From assembly GCF_016097555.1 (NCBI RefSeq), contig NC_054706.1, forward strand, positions 73,624,674 through 73,688,673: DNA of 64,000 bases. The letters run 5' to 3'. This DNA is from Gigantopelta aegis. Taxonomy: Eukaryota > Mollusca > Gastropoda > Neomphalida > Peltospiridae. The translations under genes were made by a program, and so were the position numbers. The notes under the pieces were generated by a model, which worked only from the letters and a program-made list of their open reading frames with translations, was not told where the DNA came from and searched no databases. Positions 58,865 to 64,000 of this stretch are shown here, one piece after another; the stretch's first letter is position 1, and the number at the start of each line of letters is the position of its first letter.

Positions 58865-59103
58865 ATTATATTAACCCCTATGGATCCAGATAAAATACCA
58901 TGTATCTACTACATATTAATAAAAGGGGGAGGGGGAATTAGGGTTGGTCCTCTAGTTAGGTTTGAGTTCCCGGAAACACAAAATTATATTCACCCCTATG
59001 GATCCAGATAAAAGACCATGTATCTACTACATATTAATAAAAGGGGGAGGGGGAATTAGGGTTGGTCCTCTAGTTAGGTTTGAGTTCCCGGAAACACTAA
59101 ATT
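58865..59103. repeat. 118-bp tandem duplication
   Basis: Two nearly identical copies of a segment starting ACCCCTATGGATCCAGATAA and ending AGTTCCCGGAAACACxAAAT. Confidence 0.95.
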
Positions 59104-59126
59104 TATTTTTAGACCTTGTATCAGCA

Positions 59127-59441
59127 ATCCAGCCAGTGCACCATGACTAATACATCAACGGCCATGGTATGTGCTATCCTGTGTATGGGATGGTGCATAT
59201 TAAAAGATCCCTTGCTGCTAATCGAAAAGAGTAGCCCATGAAGTGGCAACAGTTGGTTTCCTATCTCAATATCTGTGTGGTCCTTAGCCATATGTCCAAC
59301 ACCATATAACCGTAAATAAAATGTGTTGAGTGCATTCTCTCTAAGACTTATGTCAGAATTGCCGAATGTTTGACATCCAATAGCCGATGATTAATAAATC
59401 AATGTGCTCTAGTGATGTCGCTAAACAAAACAAACTTTAAC
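59127..59441 (+). mobile_element. Chimeric SINE with both tail types
   Basis: Common body, then tail 1 as far as AAATAAAATGTGTTGAGTGC, joined directly to the type 2 end (TCTCTCTAAGACTTATGTCA ... GATGTCGCTAAACAAAAC). Confidence 0.85.
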
Positions 59442-60054
59442 CACTACACTACCAAGACCAAGCATAAAACCCAACAAACAAAAAAATGATAAAAAAAATG
59501 AGGAGATAGAAGTTTAGCCCTGAACTGTGTGCTATTAGATTCCACTGTTCTCACAGGTGATTGATTTTTTATACTGCCACCTGCCACGCTACAGCACAGA
59601 AAGATAGTGATGTCTTTGAGACTTGGACAGTTTAATAGCCTGTCCTTTCATGTCTCCTCTTCACTCACCCCTTTAATAGACAGACTATAAACTATCTCAT
59701 AAGCTGAGGTGTCATGGCCCTTTGTTGTCACTGCAGTTGTCAGATTACAGAACGTAAATGTGATTGACTGGGTGCAGTTATAAACTCGCACTTCTTACTT
59801 CCACGTTAAGTAAGTAATTATTATTAATGGTGCCCAAATCACATGTAATATTGCTGTATTGATTGGATTGATAGGTAGCATCTGTTTGGGTCTGTTCATT
59901 TGTTCTTAAACAGTTGGTGGTCTGTCTTCGTGAATATTCTAGTATAATCATATAAAGTAATCTCGTTGAGTCCCACTTTCCAAGACCAAAATTATGTGAG
60001 TGTATGCAATATTAATTTTTATGTGCTTTGAACAAAATTGCAGATATATATTCA

Positions 60055-60276
60055 TTATTGTCAATGGTGGTATATATAGTTGAGGATTATAATTAAAGAA
60101 ACTAACACACACAGTGTAGAATATATTGTGGCTATTACAGAGTTTTTAGCCATTATATTTAAATCTTATTGTCAATGGTGGTATATATAGTTGAGGATTA
60201 TAATTAAAGAAACTAACACACACAGTGTAGAATATATTGTGGCTATTACAGAGTTTTTAGCCATTATATTTAAATC
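60055..60276. repeat. 111-bp tandem duplication
   Basis: Two copies, identical by eye, starting TTATTGTCAATGGTGGTATA and ending CCATTATATTTAAATC. Confidence 0.95.
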
Positions 60277-60293
60277 TTATTTGTTGACAATTT

Positions 60294-60592
60294 GGGGTGG
60301 GATCTAGCTCGCTTGAGGTGCTTGCATCACAAGATCAAACCACCTTGGTGGATCCATTCAACTGATTGGTTTTTTTCTTGTCCCAACCAGTGATCCACAA
60401 CTGGTCAAAGGCTGTGGTATGTGCTTATCTGTTCCTATGGGAAAATGCATATAAAAAAAATCTTGCTGCATTAGGAAAAATGTTGCGGGTTTCCTCTGAT
60501 AACTATGTGTTAGAATTACCAAATATTTTACATCCAATAGCCGATGATAAATTAATCAATGTGCTCTAGTGATGTCATTTAAAAAACAAAAC
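60294..60592 (+). mobile_element. SINE with head E and tail 2
   Basis: Head GGGGTGGGATCTAGCTCGCT and B-box-like AAGATCAAACCACC, body (GGCTGTGGTATGTGCTTATC) and tail GCCGATGATAAATTAATCAA. Confidence 0.85.
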
Positions 60593-60703
60593 AAAACTTA
60601 TTGACAATTTTAGCAATCCATTATATTTCTGGTTGTTCTTGTATTAAGGTCAACAATGGACATTGATGACATAATTGTTTTGACTTAGTACACAATGCAT
60701 ATA

Positions 60704-60932
60704 CAGTGTCTGCACTTAACTTTTTTTTTTAGTTGTCATCCGGGCAAGTGGTGACAGCACTTTCACTTGCCTGGATCTATTTTCACTTGCCCAAATAATA
60801 TTTTTGATTATTGATTTAATTTTTTTTTTTTAAATCAGTCGCCAGGTGGGCAACCTTACTGTGGGTTTTCAGTCGCCTGTTGTCGTTTTCAGTCGCCAAG
60901 GGCGATCGGGTGACCGTTAAGTTCGAACCCTG
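60704..60932. mobile_element. hAT-like short element
   Basis: Ends CAGTGTCTGCACTTAAC and GTTAAGTTCGAACCCTG are inverted with differences; ACTTGCC and CAGTCGCC motifs repeat inside. Target duplication not clear. Confidence 0.5.
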
Positions 60933-61258
60933 CATGTAATGTATCTCATTGTAATTTCACTTTATATCTGTATTTTATGAATTGTACTATTTTTATGCAG
61001 TATTACAATATTTTCTCCCAAAACAGTGAGATCCTTTAGAAGTCTTCAAACTGAAAGAAGAATTTCAATAGCACTTTAGCATCTAAAATTTTCCATTCTG
61101 AAAATGGAAGTGTTATGCACTCATGTATTATTATTGCAGCAAGACTGCTAAGTTATGTCGTATAAATACTGATGTCATTTAAATTTAAAATCAATTATGT
61201 TATTAAGATGCTTTGCCACATTATCAACAAAAAACCCTGTCTATCAAGGGCAATCGAT

Positions 61259-61526
61259 CCTGAATTCCTTTGTACCTCAGATTAACATGCTACAACCCTG
61301 AATTCCCTTGTACCTTGGATTAACATGCTACAACCCTGAATTCCCTTGTACCTTGGATTAACATGCTACAACCCTGAATTCCCTTGTACCTTGGATTAAC
61401 ATGCTACAACCCTGAATTCCCTTGTACCTCGGGTTAACATGCTACAACTCTGAATTCCCTTGTACCTCAGATTAACATGCTACAAGCCTGAATTCCCTTG
61501 TACCTCGGATTAACATGCTACAACCC
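61259..61526. repeat. 38-bp tandem repeat, 7 copies
   Basis: Unit CCTGAATTCCCTTGTACCTT followed by GGATTAACATGCTACAAC; each contains an EcoRI-type GAATTC. Confidence 0.95.
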
Positions 61527-62725
61527 ACCTTTGTCCTGAACTAAAGTTTAGATAGCTGAGCTGTGTGCTTGAACTGTAATTGGATATAAGCGCAGACATT
61601 TTAAAACATGTGAATTATTTTTTAAATATATTAATAGTGAAAAAGGGAAGAAGATATTGTTGAAAATCAAAATACATAAAGAGACAGCAAATTTCTTTCA
61701 AATGTTGGCATATCTGTGCTGTGTATTGTCACTTCACATTTCCTTAGTAATGTTCAGGACCATTTCATATGTACATCTGTGATTGCCAATGTACATACAC
61801 AGCACAGTGTCTTTTTAAAAAAGAAGAAGAAAGAAAATAAAAACTTGCTCTTTAATTTATAGTGACTTATTTTTAGTTGTCATTTTGCTCACTTTTTAAA
61901 TAATCTTTGGGGATTCATTTCTAATTTGTTTATTTTCTTGAATTCTTTGCCTGTTACTATGTTAAGTTGTTCTGTCTGTGCATGCAAACATTAAAATCGG
62001 CTTGAATTACTGTGCGTTATCATTTTGGGTTTTGCTGCTTTGCTGCTTAAGCATATAAAGCACTCGCAGTGAATGTGTGCTGTTTACGTAAAGGCTTAGT
62101 TTGTGACAGGTGAAATAAAACTGTGTGCACTGCAGATTTTGTCTACCTAATTGTAGTAAAGGTCAGTGGATTTCTCTGTAATTTGAAACAAAATTACTGT
62201 GATGTTTATCTGTTATTCCTTTGTGTGTGTTTTTATACCTCTCCAGTGTTAATTGCCAGAGCTAGCACTGCCAAGTGTTTGTTGATTTTATTATTGAATC
62301 CATGGCTAATAACAGTCACATATTTGTAGGCACTTCTTTGCTTTTATTCATGATACCAGTAGATCCAGGGGGTTAGTCTGAAACTATTTACTACAGAACA
62401 ATCTACAGATTACCACAGGACAATCTAGAGATTACTTTTATGCTGTTTTCCCCAGCCCATTGAGTTTGAAAGAGAGAGTTTAAATTTATGTGGGTATTGT
62501 CTAGAATTAATGGCCCCCAGTCAACCAGTTTTAACTTATTTTTGTATTTTTGCTCCTGCATTTGCAATCAGACTTGAGTCTGCTAGAAATATTTGCACCT
62601 TGTTATAAATTTATGTGGGTATTGAATCTAGGATTAATGGCCGCAGTCTACAAGTTTCAACTAATTTTTGTATTATCGTTTGTGCATTTGTGTTCATGTT
62701 AAAAGTAGAAAAGAAAAGGAATGTT
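61527..62725. other. Gene-free stretch
   Basis: Contains a family C SINE tail piece (61545-61598) and a loose duplication (AAATTTATGTGGGTATTG at 62482 and 62607). No exon recognised. Confidence 0.4.
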
Positions 62726-62857
62726 TGTTTAATATGACCGTGGCTCATTTTACACTATTGTTTAATATGACCGTGGCTCATTTTACACTATTGTTTAATA
62801 TGACCTTGGCTCATTTTACACTATTGTTTAATATGACCTTGGCTCATTTTACACTAA
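62726..62857. repeat. 33-bp tandem repeat, 4 copies
   Basis: Unit TGTTTAATATGACC(G/T)TGGCTCA then TTTTACACTAT. The length is a multiple of three, which keeps an ORF open across it without implying coding. Confidence 0.95.
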
Positions 62858-63054
62858 CATTGTTTTCTGTCAAACTAATTAGTCAAAAGATAAAACAAAG
62901 TTACAGAGGGAAGAAACCCACTTCAGCCTTATAGGGTAATTTTTGATGTGCTAGCTTTCATTAGAAAATTGTTCAAGCATACCTGTTGTAAACTGTTGTA
63001 ACTTCACCAGATAGTTCTGTCCATGACAGTTCTTTAAGAAAAAGCAACAATGAA

Positions 63055-63331
63055 TTTTTATATGCACTTTTTCATAGGCAGGATAATACATACCATGGTA
63101 TTTTGATATACCAGTAATGACTCATGGGTATAAGAGGAGGATCGATTCTGTGACATGTCACACCTCCATCAAAGGCTGTGGTATATGCTATCCTGTCTAT
63201 GGGATGGTGTATATAAAAGATCCCTTGCTACTAATGAACAAATATAGCGGGTTTCCTTTCTGAGACTGTCAGAATTACCAAACATTTGACATCCAATAGC
63301 CGATGATTAATCACTCAATGTGTTCCAGTGA
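63055..63331. mobile_element. Two SINE pieces, head to head
   Basis: A minus-strand body fragment (63055-63117, TATGCACTTTTTCATAGGCA) faces a plus-strand copy (63163-63331) that runs from TCAAAGGCTGTGGTATATGC to tail 2. Confidence 0.75.
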
Positions 63332-63504
63332 GCTCTTTACATTTAAGCTTCAGACTGACCCTGTTGTAAAAAAGATGTTGAAACATAGAGGAAGAAGATA
63401 TGTAGGAAACTTGACAGGCGTGTTTGAACCTTTGATGGATCAAAGCATGACTGGTTAAACGATTGATTAATTCTCCCTAAACATGGTGTCTGTTGTTTTT
63501 TATA

Positions 63505-63962
63505 GGGTGTATAGGTAGTACTAAACCAAATAACTTCCGGCTGGGTCAAAGTTCGAGGTGCACCCAACTTTTGATAGAGAAATAAACACCACAAGTCCTG
63601 CGATTGGTTATAAATGTGAGTGTGTTGGTTGTAAAAAATAATAGTTTCATCTGGGTCAAAAAATATATGCAATTTTATTTCATCTAGTACCAATGTGTCA
63701 AGTAGCCTTGTGCTTGAAACATGTATGGGGTACCTGTAAAAAAAAGTACTCTAATTTTGTGTGGAACTAGGGTAGTCATAGACGCTACCCGTTATCTCAG
63801 AAACGATCAGCTTGACCCCCGATTTTTTCTGATTCTCTTTAAAGTGTGAAGTTTTAGCCACATATGTTACTATTGTCATCTATGGGATTTGATTTGGTAG
63901 TATAGGGTGTATACTACCAAATCAAATCCCATAGACGACAATAGTAACATATGTGGCTAAAA
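63505..63962. repeat. Dispersed repeat P with a terminal near-perfect palindrome
   Basis: Begins AGGGTGTATAGGTAGTACTA and includes AACTTCCGGCTGGGTCAAAG. It ends in a 53-bp arm (63852-63904), a GGGTG loop and the complementary arm (63910-63962) with one mismatch. The element may continue past the window edge. Confidence 0.7.
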
Positions 63963-64000
63963 TTCCAACCTGCAGCGTATCAATCGACATAAACACCACG

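Noticed and set aside
62668-62934. 88-codon ORF with four LFNMTVAHFTL repeats
   Set aside because: A 33-bp tandem repeat keeps a frame open by length alone; no start context, homology or splice sites.

Overview
This is animal nuclear DNA, most likely from a mollusc and probably a gastropod. The genes have canonical GT-AG introns and the flanks are AT-rich. The window is crowded with one tRNA-derived SINE superfamily whose shared body and two tails I associate with molluscan genomes; that taxonomic call rests on recognition, not on a search. No bacterial, organellar or LTR-element sequence was recognised.

Four protein-coding genes can be supported. (1) 322-444, minus: the first coding exon of a DNA topoisomerase III alpha gene, the rest lying beyond the left edge; two in-frame ATGs suggest mitochondrial and nuclear forms. 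(2) 3236-5864, plus: a two-exon gene for a UQCC4/CCSMST1-type mitochondrial inner-membrane assembly factor. (3) 10111-11587, minus: a histone H3.3 gene with two coding exons, a probable non-coding first exon near 15920 and a run of CCAAT boxes upstream. (4) 29248-50817, minus: a complete Unkempt (unk) gene, 15 coding exons whose phases all agree, giving 829 residues with six CCCH zinc fingers, a coiled coil and a C-terminal RING.

Layout: 0-6 kb holds the divergent TOP3A/UQCC4 pair, separated by a decayed Tc1/mariner element sitting in a TA microsatellite. 6-9 kb is the SINE-rich gap between UQCC4 and the converging H3.3. 9-16 kb is H3.3, whose first intron carries three DNA elements nested inside one another. 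17.6-19.8 kb is a minisatellite of about 38 units. 20-29 kb is AT-rich and gene-free, lies downstream of unk and may include a long 3'UTR; it holds a 1.2 kb hAT-like element with a perfect 8-bp target duplication. 29-51 kb is unk, with a 4.5 kb higher-order satellite in intron 3 and a 30-bp minisatellite in intron 12. 51-64 kb has no recognised exon; it holds microsatellites, SINEs, foldback elements and short tandem duplications, plus one possible promoter and first exon near 53.8-54.0 kb.

The genes do not form a pathway: DNA decatenation, complex III assembly, replication-independent chromatin and translational control by an RNA-binding protein are ordinary neighbours. The unusual content is the repeat architecture: modular SINEs with exchanged heads and tails, satellites that appear to have grown from dispersed elements, nested DNA transposons and strong palindromes.
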